Assembly: GCA_007695035.1 (NCBI GenBank)
Contig: REEO01000056.1
Coordinates: forward strand, 62,001-126,000
From: Saprospirales bacterium
GTDB lineage: Bacteria > Bacteroidota > Bacteroidia > Chitinophagales > Saprospiraceae
Direction of reading: 5' to 3'
Length of the DNA: 64,000 nt
Part shown: piece by piece, positions 54,870-63,913 of the stretch
Layout of the letters: the number at the start of each line of letters is the position of its first letter
How positions within the stretch are numbered: the stretch's first letter is position 1
The notes under the pieces: model-generated
Seen by the model: the letters and a program-made list of their open reading frames with translations, nothing else
Database searches by the model: none
Told to the model about the DNA's origin: nothing
Program-made: the position numbers and the translations under genes

Positions 54870-55735
54870 CAGAGAACTCTGACCCCTTCAATTGCTAAAT
54901 TGGCCATCGTGATTTTATTCACTAATCTATTTGTCTCATTTATTTTTTTTAAGTCCTTTATGAAATCATCTGCCTCTGTAGAGTTTTTAAATATGGTATA
55001 ATTTATAATATTTTCATCGCTGGAACTTGCTAAGTTCTTGCAATCTCGTCCATATGAGATTACATTAAAGGGTGTTTGAACGATAGATCCCGACAGTGCA
55101 AATTTTATTCTGGATATGTCCGCGTATAAGCAGCCGGTTGCTAAGGCAGCCGTCAAAACTCTTGTGTCCGGTCTAAATGCATGTAGATTTTGCGGTGCTG
55201 TAGGCTTTAATGGAATTCTTAATTTTCTAGGGAATAGTACGATCCTGAATCCCTTCGGGAGATTTAGCCTGAATCCGTTTTCTTGAAAAGGAAATTGTGA
55301 TATGCGCATACCTCCCGCAATAGATGTGTAAAAAAGTTGTTTATCCCAATGGTTTAATTTCCATTGCTCGGTAAGCAGCTTTGCTTCTACTTCTTTCTCG
55401 ATTGTATCTGGCCTTGCTATTTTCCACATTCCCTCAAAAAGTGCTGCCAGTATTTCTGGCTCTGATGGGTGGTAATTTGTTTTTACTTCGATGGTATATT
55501 GATCTGTGATATTGAGGTTGTCGAAAATATTTGCTGTTTTCACTTTTAAGCAAGCTAGTGATTTGTCCAACTTCCTGGCATTTTTCCCAATTAATTTGAA
55601 GGATGTTGTATTGTTAGAAGGTGATATCTTCAAATCAGTACCTACTTCTTCGACCGGCAGTGTGATCAATTTATCAAATGGTTTGTCAAGGCCAATTACC
55701 TTTGGACCTACCACTCTTATTCCCGGTTGTTTCAT
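54869..55735 (-). CDS. Degenerate GHMP-kinase-like protein between two parS-like sites
   Basis: 288 residues. The second half resembles homoserine kinase-type GHMP proteins: EVEAKLLTEQWKLNHWDKQL, FYTSIAGGMRISQFPF with the Gly-Gly pair (141-142), then PKGFRIVLFPRKLRIP, VLTAALATGCLYADISRIKF and SGSIVQTPF. The ATP-binding GLGSSAA loop expected near residues 85-105 is replaced by YHPSEPEILAALFEG, so kinase activity is doubtful. Relation is inferred from motif order only. The gene lies between the two parS-like palindromes and converges on the plus-strand run. Confidence 0.5.
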   Translation of the reverse strand: MKQPGIRVVGPKVIGLDKPFDKLITLPVEEVGTDLKISPSNNTTSFKLIGKNARKLDKSLACLKVKTANIFDNLNITDQYTIEVKTNYHPSEPEILAALFEGMWKIARPDTIEKEVEAKLLTEQWKLNHWDKQLFYTSIAGGMRISQFPFQENGFRLNLPKGFRIVLFPRKLRIPLKPTAPQNLHAFRPDTRVLTAALATGCLYADISRIKFALSGSIVQTPFNVISYGRDCKNLASSSDENIINYTIFKNSTEADDFIKDLKKINETNRLVNKITMANLAIEGVRVL

Positions 55736-55800
55736 CTTTTTGGCAAAAATAATAAATCCTTGCTCTATAAAGAATGAACTCCGCTAATTTCAAAGCACCA

Positions 55801-55828
55801 TTAAAATGTTTCACGTGGAACATTTTAA
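55801..55828. promoter_or_regulatory. parS-like centromere site 2
   Basis: 28-bp palindrome with one mismatched pair: arms TTAAAATGTT and AACATTTTAA around TCACGTGG. Core TGTTTCACGTGGAACA differs from parS site 1 at one base. It lies between the GHMP-like gene and the pseudogene. Confidence 0.78.
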
Positions 55829-55961
55829 GGTTAGCTTATGGAATTTGGTTCACAATGCCAATCCTGGTGGAGAGGTAAAACAGGAAGGCTGTTATTCATA
55901 TTGCAAAATATGCGTTCTCCCGTATTTTATATCTTTAGCAAATTTTTTCATTAATAATAAT

Positions 55962-57470
55962 ATGATGAAAAACTACTTTGCTTTAGTTCGATTCTGTTTA
56001 TGCTGCCTATAGCAATTTCTCAGGAAACTAACTTTAAAGAGGTGGATTGTTTTTTGATCGAATGTAGTAAATGGGTCGATAATGAAAATGTAGTATTTGG
56101 AAAGCTATATGTTCCAGAAAACAGAGAGCTTGATGGGAGTCCCATTTTATTATTAGCTGCAGTAATATTGAGGTCCGAATCTCCAAATCCTGAAAGTGAC
56201 TTCATAATTTATTTCGATGGAGGACCAGGAGATAACACCTTAATAATGATCCATCTTTTTTTCAATCATTACCTGAGAGAAAACTGGGATATAATCCTGA
56301 TGAATTCTAGTGGTCTGGGCTATTGTCAACCGGATTTTTGTAAGTGGTTGGAGGCTGAAGTATTTGATTTGATTGCTTCTAATAATTCAGCGGAGGAAAT
56401 GTCTCAAATAAAGACAGAACTGACTACCCGGTGTTTTGAATAGTTGCTCTAGCTGGGAGTGGATCTCAACCACTACAACAACCGTACAATTGTGCAAGAT
56501 TTGGAGGATTTGAGAAAGTCTCTTGGAGTTGAGGAATGGAATTTATTAGGCATCTCTTACGGAACACGACTCGCTCAGACGTATATGCGGGATTATCCCG
56601 AAGGGCTTCGTTCTGTTGTGTTGGATTGACCCGTTCCGGTTAGCTTTCCTCTACCGGGTTCTGAAATTCGTGCCTACCGCTGAACCCTCGAGAATTTCTT
56701 AGCCAATTGTCCAAACGATCAGCAATGCAATGCTCAATTTCCTGATTTTGAAAGTGATTTCTACCGGTCGATACAATCCCTGAAAAAAGTGCCATTTAAA
56801 ATACCCTTTAAACGGGCTGCGCAAAAGAAATTACTGCTGCATTTTATGATGATCCAATGGAAAAAATGGACCATTCCTGTATTGAAAAACTGACAACCAA
56901 TCCTCTAAATTGGGTAACTAAATTATATTACAATCCCTCGGTTGGTCTTTTTACCTTTCTTCTTTTGCAAAAATCCAATACACTTATCATCAGTGCACTG
57001 TCACGAGTTGTGCTATTCTTTTTGGCCAGTATTGTGTGGGGCTTGAGTGCTCGATTGTCCGATCGCATTAACCCATCTGTAAATGTGCGTAATCGTAACT
57101 TATTTTTCAGACTTACCGGCTTAATTTTTATTATATATACTGCATTGCTGGCCTGGGCTATTTACTCTACTATACCATTAGTGTTCATCCCGTACTTTTT
57201 ATAGTTGGCCTTCTGCCCTGGGCAATATGGGTCTTTTTCCTATCTTATTTCTACCTGTTGGGTATGGCCCTCTTCTTTACTGGTATCTTCAGGCATTTTA
57301 CGAATCCAACAGGGCCGGTAGGATATTTTACGACCTGGGTTTATTGGATCTAATTGGCTGGAGTTTGATTCTGATGAAATTTGGGGTGTTTCCCTGATAT
57401 TGCAGATTTTGAAATACCAAACCTGCAAATTTTTTTGAAACGAAATCCGGATGGCATTTCTCGATTTCTA
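55962..57470 (+). pseudogene. Decayed alpha/beta hydrolase with C-terminal membrane region
   Basis: The remnant begins with a signal-like MMKNYFALVRF, broken by a frameshift near 55980. Then come IYFDGGPGDNTLIMIHLFFN and RENWDIILMNSSGLGYCQPD (oxyanion loop). A stop near 56443, a frame change, and the nucleophile elbow LLGISYGTRLAQTYMRDYPE (about 56546-56605) follow; VVLD is then cut by a stop. Downstream FLANCPNDQQCNAQFPDFES matches the cap of tripeptidyl-aminopeptidase-type hydrolases. From 56900 a hydrophobic part with several membrane helices in more than one frame ends the copy. At least four frame breaks are seen. Confidence 0.78.
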
Positions 57471-57479
57471 AAATAACAT

Positions 57480-58766
57480 TTAGTTTTCGCCTACACTCAG
57501 TATTTTGATTTCTACCCGTTGGTTCATTCTTCTACCAACAGCTGTTTTGTTCGTGGCAACGGGTTTACTTTTACCATAGCCTTTATAGGTGAGCCGGTTG
57601 TCATCTACTCCCCTGTCAATCAAAAAGTTAGTTACTGATTTAGCCCTGGCAGTCGAAAGATTATAGCAGTATTCTTCAGAGGGGAGGTCGTTGGTGTGGC
57701 CTCCAATTTCTACCACCACTTCCGGGTTATCTATCAGAAAGTAGGCGATCTTGGTCAGGTCTTCAAAAGACTCTTCCTTTATTTCTGCTTCATCGGCATC
57801 GAAGTAGAGTCTGTTGATTCTAATCAACTGCCCCTCTTCTAATTGGCTTCTATGGAAACCACCGAGAGAGCGGACCGGGTTTTCTCTGCGGTCTAAAGCC
57901 AATTCATCACTTTTATCCTCATCTGAAGAATCTTCGGCTGACAGGGCATCCCTGTCTTCCTCTATATTAGATTGTCTCAGTTCATCACTTGCGAGATCGG
58001 CAGATTCTACTGCAACTCTCTCAGTTTCTTGCTCCTCTTTTTCTGATGGCACTTCTCTTTTTGCCAAAATCTCTTCCATTTCTTCCGTTTCGCTTTCATT
58101 GCATGGTATCCTGGAAATATGGGAAGCGTTATCCAAAAGAAGATTTCCGTTGTATGGGAAAAGAGTGGGAGTTTCGTAAAATGCCTCTAGCATGATGTGG
58201 CTAAAATCACTATCCGGATTGAACTGGAAGTAGTATTTTTCCCAGGTAGTATTGCTCACTGCGCTTGATTCACCAAGCAGAAAACGCCTGTCGCATGCAT
58301 CGTTTCCACCCCAAATTCTCAAAACAACGGGTGTGGTATAATTGGTGATTTGGCGGGTTATGTGGCTGGGCGAAACGTAAACCGGCGAGCGTGCCAACCA
58401 TATTGTAAAACCGTAGCATTTCCCTCTTTCCAAGGTACCTTTTAATTGCTGTGAAACCCGCTCCCAAGTGTCATTGTCTCGGACTACCATTCCCATGTAG
58501 GTATCTCCGTGTTGCGGCTCCATGGTTACATGCCATCCCTGACTGGGTGGGTCAATCGGGTGAACGTCCGGTGGAGTTTCATTTCGGAATCCACAATCTG
58601 TCCAACCCTTAGGTGGTACTGAGTTTTGTGGTTGGTCTTCAAAAGAGGGATTGGTCAGCTTTATGGTATCTAAACTGAATTGGCCGGACACCTGTCCTAC
58701 GCTAGCAAACAGGAGAATTGCAGTAGCGATTATAACTTTTAAAATCTGTCTAAAAATTGGGGCCAT
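57480..58766 (-). CDS. OmpA-family envelope protein with N-terminal carbohydrate-binding-like domain
   Basis: 428 residues from the ATG at 58764-58766 (alternatives at 58793 and a GTG at 58805). Signal FRQILKVIIATAILLFASVG, cleavage near VSGQ. Residues 20-210 form a beta-rich domain (NPSFEDQPQNSVPPKGWTDC, TYMGMVVRDNDTWERVSQQL) like galactose-binding/CBM-type modules. A Glu/Asp-rich linker (about 225-305) leads to the peptidoglycan-binding OmpA domain (IRINRLYFDADEAEIKEESF, GHTNDLPSEEYCYNLSTARA, GKSKPVATN, RRMNQRVEI). It should link the outer membrane or an extracellular glycan to peptidoglycan. Confidence 0.88.
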   Translation of the reverse strand: MAPIFRQILKVIIATAILLFASVGQVSGQFSLDTIKLTNPSFEDQPQNSVPPKGWTDCGFRNETPPDVHPIDPPSQGWHVTMEPQHGDTYMGMVVRDNDTWERVSQQLKGTLERGKCYGFTIWLARSPVYVSPSHITRQITNYTTPVVLRIWGGNDACDRRFLLGESSAVSNTTWEKYYFQFNPDSDFSHIMLEAFYETPTLFPYNGNLLLDNASHISRIPCNESETEEMEEILAKREVPSEKEEQETERVAVESADLASDELRQSNIEEDRDALSAEDSSDEDKSDELALDRRENPVRSLGGFHRSQLEEGQLIRINRLYFDADEAEIKEESFEDLTKIAYFLIDNPEVVVEIGGHTNDLPSEEYCYNLSTARAKSVTNFLIDRGVDDNRLTYKGYGKSKPVATNKTAVGRRMNQRVEIKILSVGEN

Positions 58767-58854
58767 AATATGCTTCAATCTTTTCAGAACCATAAACGCT
58801 TTCACAGATAATTTCTTATGTGGCAGACAAGTATACGTCTTCTATTGAATACGA

Positions 58855-60039
58855 TTACTTGAAGGCGTTTAATCCCGTGACATCGTATCCTGTAATGAGC
58901 AGGTGGATATCGTGTGTCCCTTCATAAGTTAAAACAGTTTCCAAATTCATCATATGTCTCATTACCGGATATTCGTTGGTAATTCCCATTCCTCCGTGGA
59001 TTTGCCGGGCTTCTCGCGCAATGTCAAGCGCCATGGCCACATTGTTTCTCTTCGCCATGGAAATCTGAGCTGGACTGACCTTGCCCGAATTGGCGAGCGT
59101 CCCCAGTCTCCAATTTAGCAACTGGGCTTTAGTGATTTCCGTAATCATTTCAGCCAGTTTCTTTTGAGTGAGTTGAAATTGGCCTATTGGTCTGTCGAAT
59201 TGTATCCGCTCCTGTGAATACCTCAAAGCACTGTCGTAACAATCGAGTGCTGCACCCACAGCACCCCAGGCAATACCGTAACGCGCTTTTGAAAGACAGG
59301 ACAACGGACCCTTCAATCCCTTGACCACCAGCACATTGCTTTTAGGGACGCGGACATCCTCGAAGACCAACTCACCGGTGATCGAAGCCCTTAGTGACCA
59401 CTTCCCTTTTATTTCCGGGGCAGAAACCCCTTCGAGGTCCATATCCACGATGAATCCCCTCACTTTTCCATCCTCGTCCCTAGCCCAAACAATAGCAATG
59501 TCAGCTACCGGAGAGTTAGTGATCCACATTTTGGAACCGTTGAGAATGTAGCTGTCTCCATCGTCTTTGACATTGCTCAACATACCGGCCGGGTTAGAGC
59601 CAAAATCCGGTTCGGTGAGACCAAAACATCCGATAAGTTCGCCACTGGCCAGTTTCGGTAAGTACTTCTGCTTTTGCTCTTCGGTGCCAAAACGGAAAAT
59701 GGGATACATAACCAGAGAGCCCTGAACCGAAGCCATGGAGCGAATACCCGAATCGCCTCTTTCCAGCTCCTGCATAATCACTCCGTAGGCGATCTCATCC
59801 ATTCCGCCACAGCCATACTTTTCCGGAAGGCTGGGACCATAGGCTCCTATTTCTGCAAGACCCTTAAAAAGATGGTTCGGGCATTCTGAACGCTCTGCAT
59901 ATTCTTCTATAATAGGACTGACCTCCTGCTTAACCCAATCCCTGACGGATTGGCGGGCCAGTAAGTGGTTTTCGTCTAACAATTCGTCCACGTTGTAGTA
60001 GTCGTGGTATTGAAATCTGTCTGTTTTTCCTGAACTCAT
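58855..60039 (-). CDS. Acyl-CoA dehydrogenase, glutaryl-CoA dehydrogenase-like
   Basis: 394 residues from the ATG at 60037-60039. A longer start at 60150 lies upstream of the -7 element. Motifs: LERGDSGIRSMASVQGSLVM, CFGLTEPDFGSNPAGM (FAD-binding), GIAWGAVGAALDCYDSALRY, ARQIHGGMGITNEYPVMRHM, and TYEGTHDIHLLITGYDVTGL with the catalytic Glu. The Tyr-Glu-Gly-Thr-His-Asp box and 'LIxGxxxTG' are typical of glutaryl-CoA dehydrogenases, which act in lysine/tryptophan breakdown. Family assignment is good; substrate is inferred. Confidence 0.9.
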   Translation of the reverse strand: MSSGKTDRFQYHDYYNVDELLDENHLLARQSVRDWVKQEVSPIIEEYAERSECPNHLFKGLAEIGAYGPSLPEKYGCGGMDEIAYGVIMQELERGDSGIRSMASVQGSLVMYPIFRFGTEEQKQKYLPKLASGELIGCFGLTEPDFGSNPAGMLSNVKDDGDSYILNGSKMWITNSPVADIAIVWARDEDGKVRGFIVDMDLEGVSAPEIKGKWSLRASITGELVFEDVRVPKSNVLVVKGLKGPLSCLSKARYGIAWGAVGAALDCYDSALRYSQERIQFDRPIGQFQLTQKKLAEMITEITKAQLLNWRLGTLANSGKVSPAQISMAKRNNVAMALDIAREARQIHGGMGITNEYPVMRHMMNLETVLTYEGTHDIHLLITGYDVTGLNAFK

Positions 60040-60057
60040 AATTCTAAATGGTTTGCG

Positions 60058-60065
60058 CAAAAGTA
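60058..60065 (-). promoter_or_regulatory. -7 element for the acyl-CoA dehydrogenase gene
   Basis: TACTTTTG on the minus strand, matching TAnnTTTG exactly, 18 nt upstream of the ATG at 60039. A TTG (minus; 60090-60092) lies 24 nt further up. It supports the shorter start. Confidence 0.55.
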
Positions 60066-60150
60066 AGGATTTAGCGGATATTTTTTCCGCAATTCTTTCT
60101 ATCATAACCGGTTTGCAAAGGAAGGGTTTATTGATATAGGATTTATACAA

Positions 60151-60399
60151 TCACAGAAGTTTCACATTTGACAGTAGAAAGTACAAAGTTGATAATGACC
60201 CACTCCCCACCTCCCTATGCATTAGGGGGTGGCAGGCTAATTGACAGTTGAAAATTGCGGATGGGATTTGAACGAATTCCTTTGTAGGGACGCAATGCAT
60301 TGCGTCCCTAATACCCAAATCCAGACCAGGAATCACAATCTGTAGATTCACAGTGCTTAATGAAATTTCAGCACCCTAAATTTAGGTGTTGGAGCGCTT
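60151..60399. repeat. Intergenic palindromic repeat region
   Basis: Holds a perfect 26-bp palindrome at 60285-60310 (arms TAGGGACGCA and TGCGTCCCTA around ATGCAT) and a second, imperfect hairpin at 60207-60232 centred on TGCA with CCCTA / TAGGG arms. Adjacent hairpins of this kind resemble REP/MITE elements. No gene is seen. Confidence 0.6.
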
Positions 60400-61104
60400 C
60401 TAATATGACCTAATGCTAAATAGCTTGTTTTTTGAGTGCCCTGATTTCAGTTTGTTATACCGGCGGCTAAGCCGGTTGTTTCGCATAAATTCCACCACGT
60501 CTTCAGGATTCTTGACCGATTGAAAAACGATGGCCGAATTTTTTTGACCGGTTTTTAAATCCCTGGTTGTGAAAGGAGGTGGAGAGACCCTTGTCTGTAT
60601 AACAATATCCCCGCGCTTTGCAACTGCCCTGCCAGTCTGAGGGTTATTCCAGTAAATGGTTGAAATATCCTCGTAATCCATATAGTGAAAAACCTTTTCC
60701 CCCTTCTGCCAGTCCTGGAAACACAAACCTCTTTCGGTAGCGGCGTAGGCGGTATTCCATATTTTAGTGTAGCGATTCAGTGGTAAGATTAACCAACTTA
60801 ACACCAGACCGAGCCAGGTAATTGGTTGCCCCCAGTCCGAGACTTCAGTAAACCAGAAATAAATCCCAATAAAAACCATGGTACCGGCCATGGCCATTCC
60901 TATTGGCCTGATAAGTGGTATTTTGCTAATAAGACCATAAAATTTACTCCTGAAACTATTGTCAACAGGTTTACCAATCCATACTTTATCTTGCTCCCCA
61001 TGTGTTTGCCGATGAATAAAATCCCAAAATTCTTTCAACTCGACCGGGATGTTTAACCGATCTGGAGAATTACCTGGGTGCACAATGGAAATTTTTGTAT
61101 TCAT
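60400..61104 (-). CDS. Membrane protein with PH-like domain
   Basis: 234 residues. Two adjacent hydrophobic helices (IGMAMAGTMVFIGIYFWF and WLGLVLSWLILPLN, about 65-115) separate a charged N-terminal part from a C-terminal beta-rich region (TERGLCFQDWQKGEKVFHYM ... FQSVKNPEDVVEFMRNNRL) like bacterial PH domains. No family is recognised with confidence. It begins 119 bp from the pncA gene's end on the same strand. Confidence 0.6.
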   Translation of the reverse strand: MNTKISIVHPGNSPDRLNIPVELKEFWDFIHRQTHGEQDKVWIGKPVDNSFRSKFYGLISKIPLIRPIGMAMAGTMVFIGIYFWFTEVSDWGQPITWLGLVLSWLILPLNRYTKIWNTAYAATERGLCFQDWQKGEKVFHYMDYEDISTIYWNNPQTGRAVAKRGDIVIQTRVSPPPFTTRDLKTGQKNSAIVFQSVKNPEDVVEFMRNNRLSRRYNKLKSGHSKNKLFSIRSY

Positions 61105-61222
61105 AAAAAGACCACGCCTTTCCTACTTGAGCTTAAAGTTAGTCATTTTATCGAAAATCATGGACAAATATGGAAATTAGATTTATCAATTACCTTCATT
61201 TGTCGTATAGTTAGCTCATTCA

Positions 61223-61771
61223 TTATTGGTTCAAAATATCATGCACGGAGATCAACTCACAGCCGTTCCTTTGCATGGCTTTTAGGGCTTTTTCACCATC
61301 TCCGGGCCCGGCATTCACCGCTTTTATTGCATCTCGGACAACTTTGGTTTTAAAGCCGTTTTTTGCGCAGTCAATGGCGGTTTCTTTTACACAGTAATCG
61401 GTCGTCAGCCCCACTATGAAAATGGTATCTACACCGCGCTTTCGCAGGTATTGAGCCAGGTCTTTATTTGTGGCTTCAAAAGCGGAGTACCCATCGTCCT
61501 TGTCTTCAGTACCTTTTAGAAAAACCTCCTCAATGGCTTCCGTAGTAAGCGAGGGATGAAATTCAGCCCCGGGAGTGTTTCTAACGCAGTGGACCGGCCA
61601 CTTTTCAAAGTGAATACTTTTTGGAGGGTGCCAGTCTTTAGAGGCTACCACCAGTTCAAATTTTTCAGCAAGTTGGTTGATGGTGGGCACAATGGTATCT
61701 GCATTTTCCACCTCCAGCGCCCCACCCGGGCAAAAATCATTCTGCAAATCGACAATTAGTAATGCTTCCAT
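61223..61771 (-). CDS. pncA: Nicotinamidase
   Basis: 182 residues. Catalytic triad Asp8 (LLIVDLQNDFCPGG), Lys86 (VFLKGTED) and Cys127 (GLTTDYCVKETA). Metal ligands Asp46, His48 and His54 (SKDWHPPKSIHFEKWP). It converts nicotinamide to nicotinate plus ammonia. It ends the pncB-pncA pair, which lies 8 bp upstream on the same strand, so salvage of nicotinamide to NaMN is encoded as an operon. Confidence 0.95.
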   Translation of the reverse strand: MEALLIVDLQNDFCPGGALEVENADTIVPTINQLAEKFELVVASKDWHPPKSIHFEKWPVHCVRNTPGAEFHPSLTTEAIEEVFLKGTEDKDDGYSAFEATNKDLAQYLRKRGVDTIFIVGLTTDYCVKETAIDCAKNGFKTKVVRDAIKAVNAGPGDGEKALKAMQRNGCELISVHDILNQ

Positions 61772-61779
61772 AGGTCAAC

Positions 61780-63186
61780 TTATTTTTCCTGATCAAATTT
61801 TTTGATGGCCTCCTCCACGAGGTGTTTCCTAAGATTTAGCAAGCCCTCAGATATTCCGACCCTATATATATGCGGGAATTCAAATCTCCTGACTTCCGGT
61901 GGTAGTTTATTTAACCGGGAGATGGCAAACTCTTTCACTTCATGAAGTTCTTGAGTTTTCGATACGCGTTTGCCATTCCGAAGTACCGGCGAAATGATTT
62001 CCTCCTTTTTAAGCTCTAAGACAGCAGTGTTTTTCTCGGGAAAATGCGGGTGGTACATGGCATAGCACAGATTTTCATCTCTCAGTAAAACTCCGTCCAG
62101 AAGAAACTGACCCTGTTCATCGGTAAACCTCCAAACTTTTTTCAAGCCGGGCAGATTCACCTTTTCCACGTTCTCACTTATTTTCAGAGCGGGTTTGTCA
62201 TTCACCCCGGACAATTTGTAAACTCCATCAAGGGCTGAATCCGGTTGACCCGTAGTCAGTTTTGTACCCACTCCGTATCCATCGATTTGGGCGCCCTGTT
62301 CATTGAGGCTGCGAATTACGTATTCATCTAGTTGGTTGGAGGCGAAAATTTTTAACTCTTTCAGACCTGCTTCATCCAGCATGGCTCTCGCTTTTTTACT
62401 GAGGTAGGCCAGGTCTCCACTGTCGAGTCTTATTCCCGCCAGATTGCGACCCTGTTCCTTTAATTCTAGAGCCAATTCTATTGCATTTGGCACACCTGAT
62501 TTAAGGGTGTTGTAGGTATCCACGAGCAGGATTATGTCACCCTTGAACGTAGATGCGAAAGTCCTGAATGCTTCCTTCTCACTGTCAAAACTCTGGATCC
62601 AGGAATGGGCCATGGTTCCGCTGACCGGTATTCCACAGTGGTGGCCAGCCATGACATTGGAAGTGCCGTCCGCCCCTCCCACATATGCCGCCCGCGCTGC
62701 CTGAAAGCCACCCGGTCCGTGAGATCTCCTCAAACCAAAATCCAGCAGCGTGTTGTCTCCTGCAACCTGTCGAAGTCGCGATGCTTTGGTGGCGATAAGG
62801 GATTGAAAATTTAGGTAGTTTAGTAGAAGGGTTTCGATCAATTGGCACTCTATCAGTGTTCCACTCACAATTACGATGGGTTCATTGGCAAAAACAATCT
62901 CTCCCTCGCGCACCGAATCCAGGTTTCCCTCAAAGCTAAAATCCTTCAGATAGGCCAAAAAATCCGGGTCAAATCCCTCCTCGCGCATGTATTCGATTTG
63001 CGCTTCATCAAAGTAATAGTTGTCGATTGCATCCAGCAGGTCTCCCAATCCGGCAAAAACCACATAACCCCCTCCAAAGGGATTTTTTCTAAAAAAGTAA
63101 TCAAATGTGGCTCGCTCGTCTTTTCGACCTGAAAGAAAATAGCCCTGAGCCATGGTGAGTTGATATAGGTCGGTGTACAATCCCAT
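61780..63186 (-). CDS. pncB: Nicotinate phosphoribosyltransferase
   Basis: 468 residues from the ATG at 63184-63186 giving MGLYTDLYQLTMAQGYFLSG; a start at 63273 adds 29 unlikely residues. Catalytic His in RRSHGPGGFQAARAAY, PRPP-binding residues in GIRLDSGDLAYLSKKAR, SNQLDEYVI, and GYGVGTKLTTGQPDSALDGV. The reaction turns nicotinate and PRPP (ATP-linked) into nicotinate mononucleotide. Pairs with pncA 8 bp downstream. Length is normal. Confidence 0.94.
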   Translation of the reverse strand: MGLYTDLYQLTMAQGYFLSGRKDERATFDYFFRKNPFGGGYVVFAGLGDLLDAIDNYYFDEAQIEYMREEGFDPDFLAYLKDFSFEGNLDSVREGEIVFANEPIVIVSGTLIECQLIETLLLNYLNFQSLIATKASRLRQVAGDNTLLDFGLRRSHGPGGFQAARAAYVGGADGTSNVMAGHHCGIPVSGTMAHSWIQSFDSEKEAFRTFASTFKGDIILLVDTYNTLKSGVPNAIELALELKEQGRNLAGIRLDSGDLAYLSKKARAMLDEAGLKELKIFASNQLDEYVIRSLNEQGAQIDGYGVGTKLTTGQPDSALDGVYKLSGVNDKPALKISENVEKVNLPGLKKVWRFTDEQGQFLLDGVLLRDENLCYAMYHPHFPEKNTAVLELKKEEIISPVLRNGKRVSKTQELHEVKEFAISRLNKLPPEVRRFEFPHIYRVGISEGLLNLRKHLVEEAIKKFDQEK

Positions 63187-63346
63187 TGCCCTGTTGTGGG
63201 GAAAACTTTCGATGATTACTGTATTTCTGTGGTCGTTCACGGCAATTTTTTTCTTTATTAACCCTCTCTCCAAGGTTAAGGTCCCGGAGGTGATTTTTGT
63301 TCGAATAAAAGCATGTGATGTAAATCAGCTCAGCAAATGGGTCCAA

Positions 63347-63913
63347 TTACCGCACTTTCCGGATGTTTTCCGAGGTCACCCAGCGGCCCCATCTCGCATT
63401 GTAAACGTGGAGCTTTTTGGTGGGTTGATCGAGAGGATCTACCAGAGGAAAGTCTCTGTTTGCCCATTCAAAAACACTGCCGTAGAGGTTGTAAACATTC
63501 TCATATCCGGCGTCCAACAATTTCTCCCCCGCTTTTTCGCTTCGGTATCCGATGGAGCAAAACAGCACAATGGGCTTATCTGCCGTCCAACCTTCAGGAA
63601 GTTCCAGTTCTTCAATCCGCCCACCACTCCAGTGGATGGCTCCGGGAATTGTGCTCACCAAAAACTCCTCCTGTGCCCTGGTGTCTATCAGAAGGTATTC
63701 CCTTTTTTCAGCTTTTACCTTTTCTACTGAAATTATGGTTACCGTAAAGCTGAGTGTTCTTTCAAGCAACTTTTCAAACTGGTTGTTCAGAATGTAATCC
63801 TGTCCGAATGCGCTAATGGGATTGAAAAAACCCACGAACAGAACTGAGGCAACTACAATGCTGTAGAATTTTAAGCTAGTGCCTGGATTTTGTGTATTCT
63901 GCATCATTTTCAT
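63347..63913 (-). CDS. Rhodanese-domain exported protein
   Basis: 188 residues. Signal-like MKMMQNTQNPGTSLKFYSIV and VVASVLFVGFF, cleavage near AFGQ. Rhodanese domain with active loop FCSIGYRSEKAG (Cys nucleophile), preceded by LLIDTRAQEEFLVSTIPGAI. It probably carries sulfane sulfur or works in a thiol relay in the periplasm. Three start codons (63913, 63907, 63904) give the same signal, so the exact start is open. The gene lies close to the window end, on the same strand as pncB. Confidence 0.85.
   Translation of the reverse strand: MKMMQNTQNPGTSLKFYSIVVASVLFVGFFNPISAFGQDYILNNQFEKLLERTLSFTVTIISVEKVKAEKREYLLIDTRAQEEFLVSTIPGAIHWSGGRIEELELPEGWTADKPIVLFCSIGYRSEKAGEKLLDAGYENVYNLYGSVFEWANRDFPLVDPLDQPTKKLHVYNARWGRWVTSENIRKVR

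Noticed and set aside
60255-60290. GGGATTTGAACGAATTCC resembles the T-arm complement of a tRNA
   Set aside because: No matching acceptor, D-arm or anticodon arms lie at the right distance on either strand; the palindrome occupies that space.
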